The notes: generated from the letters alone by a model not told the origin. DNA of 63,491 bases from Levilactobacillus parabrevis ATCC 53295 (GCF_001434055.1 NZ_AZCZ01000014.1:1-63491); one strand, 5' to 3'. Positions 26,437 through 36,807 are shown, numbered from the stretch's first letter. Translations and numbers: made by a program.

Positions 26437-27018
26437 TTAATGAATAATTTGTTTTACGCGAGCCTGCAGATCAGGCACAACATTATCTAAAAACCACGGG
26501 TGCTGATGCAGCCACCCATAGTTTAAGGGCGACGGGTGTACCAGCGGAAAGTAATCCGGTAAGTAGTCCTGATAATGGTCTACCGTAGCCGTCAACGTCC
26601 GCTCACGCTGCGGCAGATAGTATTTCTGCGCGTACTGACCAATCAACAGAGTCAGCTTAATGTTGGGCATCAGCTCCAACAGAGGCGCGTGCCATTTGTC
26701 CGCAAATCCCTTACGCGGCGGCAAATCGCCGCCGTGAGCGTGCTTGCCTGGATAGTAAAAATCCAACGGCAACACGGCGATCTTTCCCGAATGATAGAAC
26801 TGATCCTTGGTTACGCCCATCCAGTCCCGCAAGCGATTCCCACTGGCATCATCCCAGAAGGTCATCGAGGCTTGGGCCCGCCGACTCGGCGCCTGACTGA
26901 CCAGTAGAATCTCCGCCCCGGATTCAGTGTGGTAAAGTGGCTGAATCCCCTGTTCGGTAAAGGCTTGATTCTGTGGATCGTCCTGAATGGCTTGAAAAAT
27001 CTGTGTGGCCGTCTGCAT
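26437..27018 (-). CDS. Uracil-DNA glycosylase family protein
   Basis: A 193-residue protein of the UDG superfamily. The N-terminal motif LLVSQAPSRRA corresponds to the GxxPG water-activating region, and HPSPLNYGWLHQHPWF corresponds to the DNA-intercalating HPS loop. It should remove uracil or a related lesion from DNA. It is unlike family 1 Ung and is the group usually labelled 'uracil-DNA glycosylase family' in lactobacilli. GAGGAGG precedes the start. It lies 18 bases after ispE and may be co-transcribed with it. Confidence 0.82.
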   Translation of the reverse strand: MQTATQIFQAIQDDPQNQAFTEQGIQPLYHTESGAEILLVSQAPSRRAQASMTFWDDASGNRLRDWMGVTKDQFYHSGKIAVLPLDFYYPGKHAHGGDLPPRKGFADKWHAPLLELMPNIKLTLLIGQYAQKYYLPQRERTLTATVDHYQDYLPDYFPLVHPSPLNYGWLHQHPWFLDNVVPDLQARVKQIIH

Positions 27019-27036
27019 CAATGATTCCTCCTCAAC

Positions 27037-27891
27037 TTACGGTAATGGCCGTACCAAATACACCTCGCGGCAGAACCCCTTCATGCCGTTAAACACACGT
27101 TGGGCCCGCGACTGCTTACTGCATAAACCAAAGACGGTCGGTCCAGTCCCACTCATCTGAGCAGCATCGGCTCCGAACTTCATCAGCTGTTGTTTCAACT
27201 GGGTAATCTCCGGGTAACGGTGGGCCGTCAGCGGCTCTAGTACGTTTCCCATGACCGCACACATCTCCGCAATATCCTGATTGCGCACCGCCTTCAACAG
27301 GCTATCAATATCCGGATGTTCCAAGTCATCGTAGCGAATCTGCTGAAGAATACTGGGCGTGGAGACGCTCACCTTAGGCTTGGCCAAGACCACCCACGCA
27401 GCCGGCAACTTCGACAGCGGCGTAATCCGCTCGCCACGACCGCGCACATGGGCCGTCCGACCGTAAACACAGTACGGCACGTCCGAATCAATCCGCAAAC
27501 CAAGCTCGGCCAGCTCCTGCCAACTCAATCCCAGGTTCCACAGTTGATTCAGGCCCCGTAACACGGCGGCGGCATCGGATGAGCCACCCCCTAATCCCGC
27601 AGCCACGGGAATATTCTTTTTAATCCGAATGTTGACTCCCTCACCCACATTGAATTTCGTTTGGAGTAAATGGGCGGCCTGATAGGCCAAGTTTCGCTGA
27701 TCATTTGGCAAAAAGCCACTATCCGAGGCAACCCGGATGCGTTTGTGTTTGGTTAACGTTTGAATTTCAACATAGTCCGCCAAGTCCACGGACGTCATGA
27801 CCATGTTCCACTCCTCCGCGCCATCCTGGTGATGGTACGGGGTGTCAAGCCCGAGGTTTATCTTGGCAGGCGCCTTTTCAATCAGTTGCAT
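27037..27891 (-). CDS. ispE: 4-(cytidine 5'-diphospho)-2-C-methyl-D-erythritol kinase
   Basis: A 284-residue GHMP kinase. The N-terminus EKAPAKINLGLD and the ATP loop PVAAGLGGGSSDAAAVL are those of IspE. The C-terminal SGTGPTVFGL is also kept. IspE belongs to the MEP isoprenoid route, yet this window also has HMG-CoA reductase of the mevalonate route (36808). Lactobacilli lack the other MEP genes as a rule, so the substrate here is uncertain. AAGGTGAG precedes the ATG. The position downstream of veg is as in Bacillus. Confidence 0.95.
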   Translation of the reverse strand: MQLIEKAPAKINLGLDTPYHHQDGAEEWNMVMTSVDLADYVEIQTLTKHKRIRVASDSGFLPNDQRNLAYQAAHLLQTKFNVGEGVNIRIKKNIPVAAGLGGGSSDAAAVLRGLNQLWNLGLSWQELAELGLRIDSDVPYCVYGRTAHVRGRGERITPLSKLPAAWVVLAKPKVSVSTPSILQQIRYDDLEHPDIDSLLKAVRNQDIAEMCAVMGNVLEPLTAHRYPEITQLKQQLMKFGADAAQMSGTGPTVFGLCSKQSRAQRVFNGMKGFCREVYLVRPLP

Positions 27892-27976
27892 GAGCTCACC
27901 TTAATTCCAGATAGGCCACTGCCTACCGTTCTCCTGAATCTGATTAAGCCTATTATACTATGGTTGTGGCGAAAAT

Positions 27977-28033
27977 AAAAAGGGTTCTCCAAGCCCCACG
28001 CTAATTCCTGATTAGCTGGTGCCCGTGAACCCT
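27977..28033 (-). terminator. Terminator upstream of ispE (second after veg)
   Basis: On the minus strand a long hairpin has outer arms GGGTTC/GAACCC and inner arms GCTAAT/ATTAGC, followed by TTTTTATTTT. It lies between veg and ispE. Confidence 0.85.
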
Positions 28034-28051
28034 TAATTCTAAATTTTTGCC

Positions 28052-28075
28052 AAAATAAAAAGGCCTTACTGGCCA
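28052..28075 (-). terminator. Terminator of veg
   Basis: On the minus strand GGCC-AGTAA-GGCC is followed by TTTTTATTTT, directly after the veg stop codon. It stands in tandem with the hairpin at 27977-28033. Confidence 0.8.
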
Positions 28076-28081
28076 AATTAT

Positions 28082-28318
28082 TTATTCATCAAAGTCAACT
28101 TCGATGTTTTTGGTTAAAATATCGGTATAGCTATATGAAACCCGTTCAAACGAATTTTCGTCCTGGTCTAAATCCACAACGAATACAGCTGGATAGGTTT
28201 CCCGAAGAATTCCATGCCGTTCTGTTGTCTTCTTACGCCCGGCCTGCGCGATCACCATTAACTTTTCGCCAATGCGCTCGTCCAGTTTGTTCTTAATGTT
28301 CGCTAAACTTGTTGGCAT
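28082..28318 (-). CDS. veg: Veg family protein
   Basis: A 78-residue small protein. The start MPTSLANIKNKLDERIGEKL and the core QAGRKKTTERHGILRETYPAVFVVDLD match Veg, a DUF1021 beta-barrel that promotes biofilm matrix gene expression in Bacillus. The ATG at 28318 follows AGAGGTGA; an in-frame upstream extension is rejected. It has a strong promoter of its own and two terminators, as expected for a highly expressed single gene. Confidence 0.93.
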   Translation of the reverse strand: MPTSLANIKNKLDERIGEKLMVIAQAGRKKTTERHGILRETYPAVFVVDLDQDENSFERVSYSYTDILTKNIEVDFDE

Positions 28319-28331
28319 GCACTTCACCTCT

Positions 28332-28396
28332 GTGAAACATGATACCATGGTTTCACAAAAAACGCAAATTATACCACACTAGCCTACAATCCGCAA
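28332..28396 (-). promoter_or_regulatory. veg promoter and 5' leader hairpin
   Basis: On the minus strand TTGCGG (28391-28396), 17 bp and TATAAT (28368-28373). Downstream in the leader GTGAAAC (28350-28356 region) pairs with GTTTCAC (28332-28338), making a hairpin just before the ribosome site that might protect the mRNA or modulate translation. Confidence 0.75.
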
Positions 28397-28416
28397 GAAT
28401 CCGCAATTGAAAAGGG

Positions 28417-29307
28417 TTACATAAGTCCTTCATTGTGAAAAGCGTTGGTTAATTCGATGAAATTTATCAAGGTTAGCCGTTCTGGCCGTAACTGTTGCGA
28501 AATACCAACATCTGTCAGGACCGCTTCAATCCGTTCACGAACTTCTGGCTGCTTTCCAAAAATCCCTTGAAGATTGTTCCACAACGTCTTGCGGCGATGC
28601 ACGAAGCAACCCTTAACGAACTTGTACAAGGCTTGATCTTCGTACGGTTTGACTGGCAATGGCCCACGCGGCGTCAAGCGAATGATGGCGGAGTCAACGT
28701 TCGGTTGTGGAATAAAAGCTGTCCGTGGCACATCAAAAGCAACGGCCACGTGGGCGCGATATTGCATGACCACGGAGAGCGACCCGTAGGCCTTGGTACC
28801 CGGTTCAGCGACCAAACGATCAGCCACTTCACTCTGCATCATCACCACGATTTCATCGAAGCTGACCCCGCTCTGCAACACGCCCATCAAAATTGGTGTC
28901 GTGATGTAGTACGGTAGGTTCGCCACGATTTTCACGGGGTGGCCCGGTTCGAATTCATCCTTAATGACGGCCGGCAAATTTGCCTTCAAGATATCTTGAT
29001 TGATCACCTTGACGTTATCGTAATCCATCAACGTTTCGTCGAGGACTGGCAACAGGTTTTCATCGATTTCAAAGGCCACGACCTTTCGTGCCCGCTTAGC
29101 GATCTGTTCCGTCAGGGCTCCGATCCCAGGACCGATTTCAATGACGTTGTCGTTGTCAGTCACGTCCGCAGCGTTAACGATGTTGCGCAGGATATTTAAG
29201 TCCGAAAGAAAGTTTTGTCCCAGGCTCTTCTTAGCCACTAAACGGTAACGGGACAAGATGGCCTTGGTACGAGCTGGTGAGCCAATTTCGGGTACGCTAT
29301 TATTCAT
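28417..29307 (-). CDS. rsmA: 16S rRNA dimethyladenosine transferase
   Basis: A 296-residue RsmA (KsgA) methyltransferase that dimethylates two adenosines near the 3' end of 16S rRNA late in small-subunit assembly. The SAM site is [14 protein letters not shown] and the catalytic motif is [18 protein letters not shown] marks the N-terminus. The ATG at 29307 follows AAAGGAGGA and overlaps the end of rnmV by 8 bases. Loss of this protein gives kasugamycin resistance in many bacteria. Confidence 0.97.
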   Translation of the reverse strand: MNNSVPEIGSPARTKAILSRYRLVAKKSLGQNFLSDLNILRNIVNAADVTDNDNVIEIGPGIGALTEQIAKRARKVVAFEIDENLLPVLDETLMDYDNVKVINQDILKANLPAVIKDEFEPGHPVKIVANLPYYITTPILMGVLQSGVSFDEIVVMMQSEVADRLVAEPGTKAYGSLSVVMQYRAHVAVAFDVPRTAFIPQPNVDSAIIRLTPRGPLPVKPYEDQALYKFVKGCFVHRRKTLWNNLQGIFGKQPEVRERIEAVLTDVGISQQLRPERLTLINFIELTNAFHNEGLM

Positions 29308-29869
29308 GGAAATCCTCCTTTTGACGAATCTGTTGCACTGCAGCGGCGAAGTCTGCGGGTTGAATGCTAAACATCCGCAAGCGCTTCTCCAACTGCTTAC
29401 CATTCACGTAACCAATCTGGAGAAGCTCACCGAGTTGTTCACGGCGGGCTTTAGCGCCGGCCCCGCCAATCAAGCCCGCCGCCATTAAATCTTCGTGGGT
29501 GATCAACGTGGGGGCTGCAGTCGTTTCGGTATACACGTGGTCGAGGGCGGCCCGAATGGCTTCCGGACTCGCATGTTCCACGCCAAGTGAGCCACCGGCC
29601 TTGTCCGGACGGCCCTCTGCTTTAGGTAAAAAGGCGTGCTTGGCATTCGGCACGGCCTCAGCCACAATCTTACGAATCTTTTCGCCGGAGAAATCAGGGT
29701 CGGTGAAAATGATCACGCCGCGCTGATCGGCTAACTTTTCAATGAGGGCTAGCGTATCGTCATCGATAGCGGAACCCCGTGTCTCGATGGTGTCGGCGTT
29801 GACCGCTCGATTGATTGATTTGGTATCATCTTTGCCCTCCACCACGAGGACTTCTTTAATCTTCTTCAT
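29300..29869 (-). CDS. rnmV: Ribonuclease M5
   Basis: A 189-residue Toprim-domain nuclease that matures 5S rRNA. The Toprim acidic residues are in [12 protein letters not shown] and [21 protein letters not shown] lies between. The start [12 protein letters not shown] was chosen because it matches the family; longer frames run into tatD. It overlaps the end of tatD by 14 bases and the start of rsmA by 8, so tatD-rnmV-rsmA form a tightly packed operon as in Bacillus. Confidence 0.96.
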   Translation of the reverse strand: MKKIKEVLVVEGKDDTKSINRAVNADTIETRGSAIDDDTLALIEKLADQRGVIIFTDPDFSGEKIRKIVAEAVPNAKHAFLPKAEGRPDKAGGSLGVEHASPEAIRAALDHVYTETTAAPTLITHEDLMAAGLIGGAGAKARREQLGELLQIGYVNGKQLEKRLRMFSIQPADFAAAVQQIRQKEDFHE

Positions 29870-30635
29870 TGATTTGATAAAACTCCTCTGCGTTGTGGTA
29901 AGTGGCGGCTGCGATTTCTTCCGGCGTCGTGTCACGTTCCTTGGCAATGGCTTCAACCGTATACCGAGTAAAGGCCGGTTCGTTCTGTTCCCCACGGTGG
30001 GGTTCCGGTGACAGATAGGGTGCATCGGTCTCAACCATCATCACATCGAGTGGCGTGGCCCGCACGGAGTCATGGACTTCGTGGGCGTTCTTGAAGCTAG
30101 CCACCCCAGAATATGAAATGTGCATCCCCAGGTCCAAGAACTTCTTGAGCCATTCGGGATCACCGTTAAAGCTGTGCATGACACCACCAATTTCACTGAT
30201 GCCGCCTTCCTTGAGAATCCGGTAGGTATCTTCAAAGGCGTCCCGGTTGTGAATGGCAACGGGCTTGCCAACCTCTTTGGCAATCGCGACCTGCCGAGCA
30301 AACACCTTGCGTTGCACGTCTTGTGGTGAACTGTCCCAGTGGTAGTCCAAGCCAATCTCGCCGAGCGCAACGACCCGGTCATCGGCTAATTGTTCTTCCA
30401 TAACCTTTTCAGCCGCCGCATCGTAATTCTTAGAATCCTCAGGGTGCCAGCCCACAGCCGCATACAGCTGTGGATACTGATGCGCCAGCTTAATGGCGTC
30501 GGCGTTCAGCTGCGTGTTGGAGCCAATGTTGACCATCTTGACGACACCTAGATCCGCCGCCTGCTTGAGGTAGCGGGGCACTTCTTTAATAAATTCTTCG
30601 CTATTTAAATGGGTATGTGAATCAAAGATTTTCAT
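29856..30635 (-). CDS. tatD: TatD family metal-dependent DNase
   Basis: A 259-residue TIM-barrel hydrolase. Metal ligands are in FDSHTHLN, the Glu of GEIGLDYHWD, the His in AIHNRDAFEDT, and MHSF and VETDAPYLSP. Members act as 3'-5' exonucleases or D-aminoacyl-tRNA hydrolases. AGGAGG precedes two adjacent ATG codons; the second (30635) matches the usual MKIFDSHTHL. It is the first gene of the tatD-rnmV-rsmA set, with repeat B and the DnaA-box cluster in the gap upstream. Confidence 0.95.
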   Translation of the reverse strand: MKIFDSHTHLNSEEFIKEVPRYLKQAADLGVVKMVNIGSNTQLNADAIKLAHQYPQLYAAVGWHPEDSKNYDAAAEKVMEEQLADDRVVALGEIGLDYHWDSSPQDVQRKVFARQVAIAKEVGKPVAIHNRDAFEDTYRILKEGGISEIGGVMHSFNGDPEWLKKFLDLGMHISYSGVASFKNAHEVHDSVRATPLDVMMVETDAPYLSPEPHRGEQNEPAFTRYTVEAIAKERDTTPEEIAAATYHNAEEFYQINEED

Positions 30636-30678
30636 CATGATCCTCCTATTTCCGTGAAACACTTTCCTTTGATACTTT

Positions 30679-30893
30679 GGTAACGATTACCGCCTGCGGC
30701 TGCCAGGATTCCGCCTGCTGTGGGGACCGGTCCAAGCCAAAGTTCGGTCTTGAACCTCGACTTGAAACCTCGCACAAACCCGCGAGTTTCCAAGCTCGTC
30801 CCATGGCGTAAGAACGGGCAAGATCCCCCGTCCTAACGCCATCGTCACGGCCGGCTCCATCCTGGCCTCCTCCGGCTAAACGAGTTGTTAACC
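30679..30893. repeat. Structured intergenic repeat, copy B
   Basis: A 215-bp imperfect palindrome homologous to copy A, between the tatD start and the DnaA-box cluster. The ends are GGTAACGATTACCGCC and GAGTTGTTAACC. CCAGGAT (30703-30709) pairs with ATCCTGG (30859-30865), AAACCTCGC pairs with GCGAGTTT, and 30803-30818 pairs with 30827-30842. In the last stem five base pairs differ from copy A yet remain paired (for example G-C to A-T and C-G to G-C). The same A:A mismatch sits at stem position 8 in both copies. Confidence 0.8.
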
Positions 30894-31029
30894 CGCTATC
30901 ATGACTGACCTGACTCCCAACTAAGAGTCTCAAAATCAGCCTATAGTAGCCTCGCTGACAACGTAGAAACAACCATCACCAGATAGTAAAGATACCACCA
31001 TTGCGGACTAAACGCGATATCGCTATCCA

Positions 31030-31300
31030 AAATAGTTATTCACAAGTGGATAACTATTTGAAGTTAGCGGTTATCAACAGCAAAATCAGCACTTATTCAC
31101 TCATTTCACTGCCTACCGCCATTATCGCAGACCTTATGAACAATTTCATCCACAATTCGCTGAATTATCAACCGACTTGTACACCTATCTGTTTATAGGT
31201 GGCGGAAGTTGTCCACATTTTACCGGCATTCATAATTCTGCCAATATCTTTTACACCGGTGGATAAGTTCGTAAGTGGATAACTCTTCCCTCTATCCACA
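31030..31300. promoter_or_regulatory. DnaA-box cluster between metG and tatD
   Basis: Nine sites match TTATnCACA with at most one mismatch. They are TTATTCACA 31036 (perfect), TTATCCACT 31045 (minus), TTATCAACA 31071, TTATTCACT 31093, TCATCCACA 31146, TTGTCCACA 31209, TTATCCACC 31258 (minus), TTATCCACT 31274 (minus) and CTATCCACA 31292. The first two sit inside a perfect 10-bp inverted repeat (AAATAGTTAT 31030-31039 with ATAACTATTT 31050-31059). No dnaA or dnaN is near, so this is better read as a DnaA-binding regulatory or titration locus than as oriC. Confidence 0.75.
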
Positions 31301-31341
31301 CACAGCTATCATCAGGAACTTATCAGCCAATTGAGACTCGC

Positions 31342-31400
31342 AGTTAAAAGCTAGCTTAGCCGGCGGAATCTCTGGTTGCGCAGGCGACGACCTTTTAACC
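31342..31400 (-). repeat. Short derivative of the structured repeat (copy F1)
   Basis: GTTAAAAGCTAGCTTAGCCGG at the left matches the inverted 3' end of copy A, and on the minus strand the right end reads GGTTAAAAGGTCGTCGCCTGCG, like the 5' end. The two ends face each other with little between them, so most of the interior is missing. Confidence 0.55.
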
Positions 31401-31420
31401 ACCTTGCCGAAACGTGTTCC

Positions 31421-31517
31421 AGAGGGCAGCTGGTTGCGCTTAACCCCGCCGCGTCAAAAATCCAAGTTCAGGATTTTTCACGCAACGACGTTAATACTCG
31501 CCAGCTAACCGCCCTCT
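31421..31517. repeat. Nested palindrome (copy F2) next to metG terminator
   Basis: Outer arms AGAGGGC (31421-31427) and GCCCTCT (31511-31517), then AGCTGG (31428-31433) and CCAGCT (31501-31506). The inner hairpin is GCGTCAAAAATCC (31451-31463) with GGATTTTTCACGC (31471-31483), with one C:C mismatch, much like the single mismatch in the main stems of copies A and B. Confidence 0.6.
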
Positions 31518-31535
31518 TCCACACTCTTTTGACAT

Positions 31536-31567
31536 AAAAACGCGGGTTTGGCGTCTCATCGACCCGC
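31536..31567 (-). terminator. Terminator of metG
   Basis: On the minus strand GCGGGT (31562-31567) pairs with ACCCGC (31542-31547) and is followed by GTTTTTATG. It lies 21 bases after the metG stop codon. Confidence 0.75.
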
Positions 31568-31587
31568 CGCCCACGCTTATGCGAACA

Positions 31588-33747
<2,160 letters not shown>

Positions 33748-33836
33748 TTAAGGCTACAAATTTTCGATTTAGTCGTTTGAACACTTACCGTTTGGGTCAC
33801 CACCACGACCGGAGTCACCCAACGCCAACAATTCAG

Positions 33837-34685
33837 TCAGAACAGATCCAACTGTTGTGGCGCCAGATTGTCCCAGTGCAGGCCCAGAATAGCTTGCAAG
33901 CGCAGGGCATTCGGTGCCGCATCCTTACCGGAGTTGTTGTTAAAGATCACGCAAACATCCTTGGCTTGCGTCGCCAACCGGCGAACCAAGTCCGCTAACG
34001 CCTGCAGCTCTTCTTCACTGTATTTGTACAGCGTGCGTGTCTTACGCCAACTCGCTCCCTGATTGAACCACCCCTGTTCATTTCGCCCGTGCAAGCGCAC
34101 AACAGCTAGATCAGGGGTTGTCACCGTTTCAACCAGTGGGATTCCGTTGTTCAAGTTATGGGGCTCATCGGTCGTGACGTTGGTCATCCGTAGCGATTGT
34201 AGGTATGCCGTCACATCAGCCGTCATTCCCGGCTCTTCAAACCAACTGGGGCTACGAAATTCCACCGCCACCGGTAGGTCCCCCATTTGAACGCGTACGT
34301 CACGTAAGTACTGGATATTCGCAGTTGTCCGGTTAAAGTACGGTGGAAACTGGAAGAGAACCGTTCGCAGCTGGTCATGGTCGACCAGGGGTTGAATGGC
34401 CTCACGAAATTGAATAAAGGCGGTTGCTCGCTCCGCATCAGTGGCAGGCGCGCTACGTTGGTCATGCTGCGTCATCACTTGATTAGCTTTCAAGATGTAC
34501 TGAAAGCCATCGGGTACCGCCGCCTGCCAATTCGCCACCGTGCTCTGTCGGGGAATCCCGTAGAAGGGCGTATCCAATTCGACGACTGGAAAATGCCCTG
34601 CATACTCACTCAACGTTACCGGGCGGTCCTCCCCACCAATCAAGGCGGGATGTTCCTTCCAGGTCGTCAATCCAATCGTAATCAT
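33837..34685 (-). CDS. DUF72 (YecE-like) protein
   Basis: A 282-residue TIM-barrel protein of DUF72. Typical segments are FPVVELDTPFYGIPRQSTV, YILKANQVMTQHD, LFQFPPYFNRT, VEFRSPSWF and VVRLHGRNEQGWF, and IFNNNSGKDAAPNALRLQ near the end. No activity is established for the family. AGAGGTGA precedes the ATG. It lies 11 bases after a small membrane-protein gene, in a run of minus-strand genes with the sirtuin. Confidence 0.92.
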   Translation of the reverse strand: MITIGLTTWKEHPALIGGEDRPVTLSEYAGHFPVVELDTPFYGIPRQSTVANWQAAVPDGFQYILKANQVMTQHDQRSAPATDAERATAFIQFREAIQPLVDHDQLRTVLFQFPPYFNRTTANIQYLRDVRVQMGDLPVAVEFRSPSWFEEPGMTADVTAYLQSLRMTNVTTDEPHNLNNGIPLVETVTTPDLAVVRLHGRNEQGWFNQGASWRKTRTLYKYSEEELQALADLVRRLATQAKDVCVIFNNNSGKDAAPNALRLQAILGLHWDNLAPQQLDLF

Positions 34686-34696
34686 CCTGTCACCTC

Positions 34697-35023
34697 TTAC
34701 TTTAAACGTTCAAACCGTTTGATCAAATCCACTTCTGGCGTGGTCAATTGCCCCGTCAGTTGGCTGATCAAACGTTTACCAGCAACTCGGTCGTTATACC
34801 GAATTGCCGTCACACAGATATCAATTAAGGCAAACATGACCGTCACCAAGATGGCCTCGCGCCGATTAAAGGTCGCATTAAAGAGCGTCACCAATTGGCC
34901 GCTAAACGCCAACTGAATGATACTGTAGACCAGCAGCGTGTCTGGCAACAGTTGAAGCACGTTCAACCACCGCAACCGCCGCACTAACTTTCTTAATTGT
35001 GCAATGACTTCTTGATGACTCAT
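34697..35023 (-). CDS. Small membrane protein
   Basis: A 108-residue protein of unknown function with two predicted membrane helices (about 22-42 and 57-75) and a basic N-terminus (RKLVRRLRWLN). The start MSHQEVIAQ follows GAGGGTG; a longer in-frame version would overlap the sirtuin gene and is rejected. It is packed between the sirtuin and DUF72 genes with gaps of about 10 bases, so it is likely co-transcribed. Confidence 0.75.
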   Translation of the reverse strand: MSHQEVIAQLRKLVRRLRWLNVLQLLPDTLLVYSIIQLAFSGQLVTLFNATFNRREAILVTVMFALIDICVTAIRYNDRVAGKRLISQLTGQLTTPEVDLIKRFERLK

Positions 35024-35033
35024 CGTTTCACCC

Positions 35034-35732
35034 TCAGACTCGCAACGCGTCGAAGAACTCGGTTGCGTCGGCTTGAACCATATCATAGGTAAAGCCCAGG
35101 TTTAATTTTTCTTGGTTAACGACCACGACCTGTGCCTGTTGATTGCGGTAATCGAGGAGGCCAGCAAACGGATAGACCCGCATGGAGGTCCCCACGATAA
35201 CGACCAGATCAGCTTGACTCATCGCCGCCACCGCGCGTTGCACGTTGGTGGTGTTCAAGCCCTCATCGTACAGCACAACGTCGGGCCGTAACCAGCCACC
35301 ATCGGCATCATGGTACGGCGACTTTAGGTAGTCGTGCCAGTCGGCCTTGGCACCACAGATCTGGCAGTACACGTTATAGAGGTTCCCGTGAAATTCGACC
35401 AGGTGCTGGGTATCCGCGACGTTGTACAAGTTATCGATATTTTGGGTAATGACCGTGGCCCGGTTTTGCCGAGTCAAGGCCGCTTGTTTCTCGTGAATGA
35501 CGTTGGGTTTGGCATCTGGATAGTACAGGTTCTGCTTCACATAATCGTAAAAGACTTCTGGTTCCTGTACCAAACAGCTGTGACTCAGATAGTATTCGGC
35601 GTTCCGATGGCCGGTGTACAAACCATTCTTGGACCGGTAATCCGGAATCCCAGACGGCGTAGACACACCCGCCCCGGTTAAGAATACAATGTGCTGAGCT
35701 TGATCAAAGGTCGCTTGTAAGCGCGCTTCCAT
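35034..35732 (-). CDS. Sirtuin (Sir2-type NAD-dependent protein deacylase)
   Basis: A 232-residue sirtuin. The NAD site is LTGAGVSTPSGIPDYRS, then TQNIDNLY and the catalytic His in VEFHGN. The zinc module has only one Cys pair (YCQIC); where the second CxxC should be, the chain runs through HDADGGWLRPDVV with no Cys. Zinc binding is therefore in doubt, as in some Firmicutes sirtuins. VGTSMRVYPFAGL and VVVNQEK complete the fold. Three ATG codons lie close together; the third (35732) has the best spacing from GGAAAGG. Confidence 0.92.
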   Translation of the reverse strand: MEARLQATFDQAQHIVFLTGAGVSTPSGIPDYRSKNGLYTGHRNAEYYLSHSCLVQEPEVFYDYVKQNLYYPDAKPNVIHEKQAALTRQNRATVITQNIDNLYNVADTQHLVEFHGNLYNVYCQICGAKADWHDYLKSPYHDADGGWLRPDVVLYDEGLNTTNVQRAVAAMSQADLVVIVGTSMRVYPFAGLLDYRNQQAQVVVVNQEKLNLGFTYDMVQADATEFFDALRV

Positions 35733-35780
35733 CCCCATCATCCTTTCCTTGTCTTGATTCTCTAAACTTGTCGTTGTTGT

Positions 35781-35803
35781 CTTCGCCTGCGGCTGCTAGG
35801 GTT
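35781..35803. repeat. 5'-end remnant of the structured repeat (copy E)
   Basis: CTTCGCCTGCGGCTGCTAGG matches the 5' end of copies A, B and D. Nothing else of the element is present. It lies between the HExxH gene stop and the sirtuin gene start. Confidence 0.5.
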
Positions 35804-35826
35804 ACAAACAAACATCTACGCTCAGT

Positions 35827-36792
35827 CTACCGCAAGATAAATGGCATTTCGAGTTTGTTGAAGAGTTCTTCAACCGTCATGTCATAGAGCTTCGTGAAGT
35901 AATCTGGCGTGTCATCCTTAGGCGCTGGTGATGGCAACACAAAAGCATTCTGCTCGTCAGCCCGGTTGAAGCCCACGTATGCCCGCCGTTGCGTCTTCTT
36001 TTCGTGCATATCGGAGTGATACAATTCAAAGATTTGCTTGACCTTCAAGCCGAGTTGCCGTTTGGACATGACACTGGTTAACGTGGTGAATTCGGTGTTG
36101 TGCAGCGCTGGTAAATGCCAAGCTTCCAATTGGGCATCGAAGGCCTTGAACAACTTGACCACGTTCCGGCGCAGCGTGAATGGTGAATCGACTGGCTTGG
36201 CCGTAATGACTGCATACAGCTTCTTAGCCGCAGCCAAACTGATGGGGTAATCCTTTTCGAAGTCCGTCATGACCTTGGCATCATCGGGGCCGAAGAAGAC
36301 CAATGCATCCAGCAATGTCAGCGTCCGTAACGTCATTTCATCGTCGACGGGTGTTGGTTCTGGCTTGATGGTGGCCTTCACACCGGCCAGGTAGAGGTCC
36401 TTGATCTCCGGTGTAATCAGGCCGTGCTTCTGCTGTTCGCTAACCACGACAAAGTGGCTCACGATATCGTAGAGTTCGGTTCCCATGATCATCAGCTGTT
36501 CATCAAGCTTAGGCTGCCCCGTCGTTAATGAGAAGAAGACTTGGGGGAACCCAGAGAGAATCATTAACAAATGGAGTAATTCGTGCGAAGCCGTGTAGTT
36601 AGGCGCCGTCAAGTCAGCCACTTGGATGGCAATGTCCTTACCCATTTGCATCTGTTGGGCTTGGTCGTGTCGCACGTAGCCAGCTTGGAGTTCACCAATG
36701 AATTGGACTTCGACTTTACCAGGATAAATGGCGTTGACCTGATTCAATAATCCCTGGACCGCCTCGTTAAGTTGAACATCTTTTGCTTTCAT
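35827..36792 (-). CDS. Conserved Lactobacillus protein with HExxH motif
   Basis: A 321-residue cytoplasmic protein that lactobacillus genomes often label 'IpaB/EvcA family'. No signal peptide or membrane segment is seen. Residues about 68-78 read ASHELLHLLMIL, an HExxH metalloprotease-type motif followed by hydrophobic residues, and a possible third ligand (GTELYDIVSH) lies about 30 residues on. The second half is mixed helical with the unusual KRQLGLKVKQIFELYHSD. No activity is proven. It lies 15 bases after the HMG-CoA reductase gene, so co-transcription is likely. Confidence 0.75.
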   Translation of the reverse strand: MKAKDVQLNEAVQGLLNQVNAIYPGKVEVQFIGELQAGYVRHDQAQQMQMGKDIAIQVADLTAPNYTASHELLHLLMILSGFPQVFFSLTTGQPKLDEQLMIMGTELYDIVSHFVVVSEQQKHGLITPEIKDLYLAGVKATIKPEPTPVDDEMTLRTLTLLDALVFFGPDDAKVMTDFEKDYPISLAAAKKLYAVITAKPVDSPFTLRRNVVKLFKAFDAQLEAWHLPALHNTEFTTLTSVMSKRQLGLKVKQIFELYHSDMHEKKTQRRAYVGFNRADEQNAFVLPSPAPKDDTPDYFTKLYDMTVEELFNKLEMPFILR

Positions 36793-36807
36793 AATTTAAG
36801 TTGTCAC

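Noticed and set aside
30646-30972. A 108-codon minus-strand frame upstream of tatD
   Set aside because: It runs through repeat copy B and has no ribosome site; the equivalent frame is not kept in copy A.
31030-31300. DnaA-box cluster read as the chromosomal origin
   Set aside because: No dnaA, dnaN, rpmH or AT-rich unwinding element lies next to it. The flanking genes are metG and tatD.
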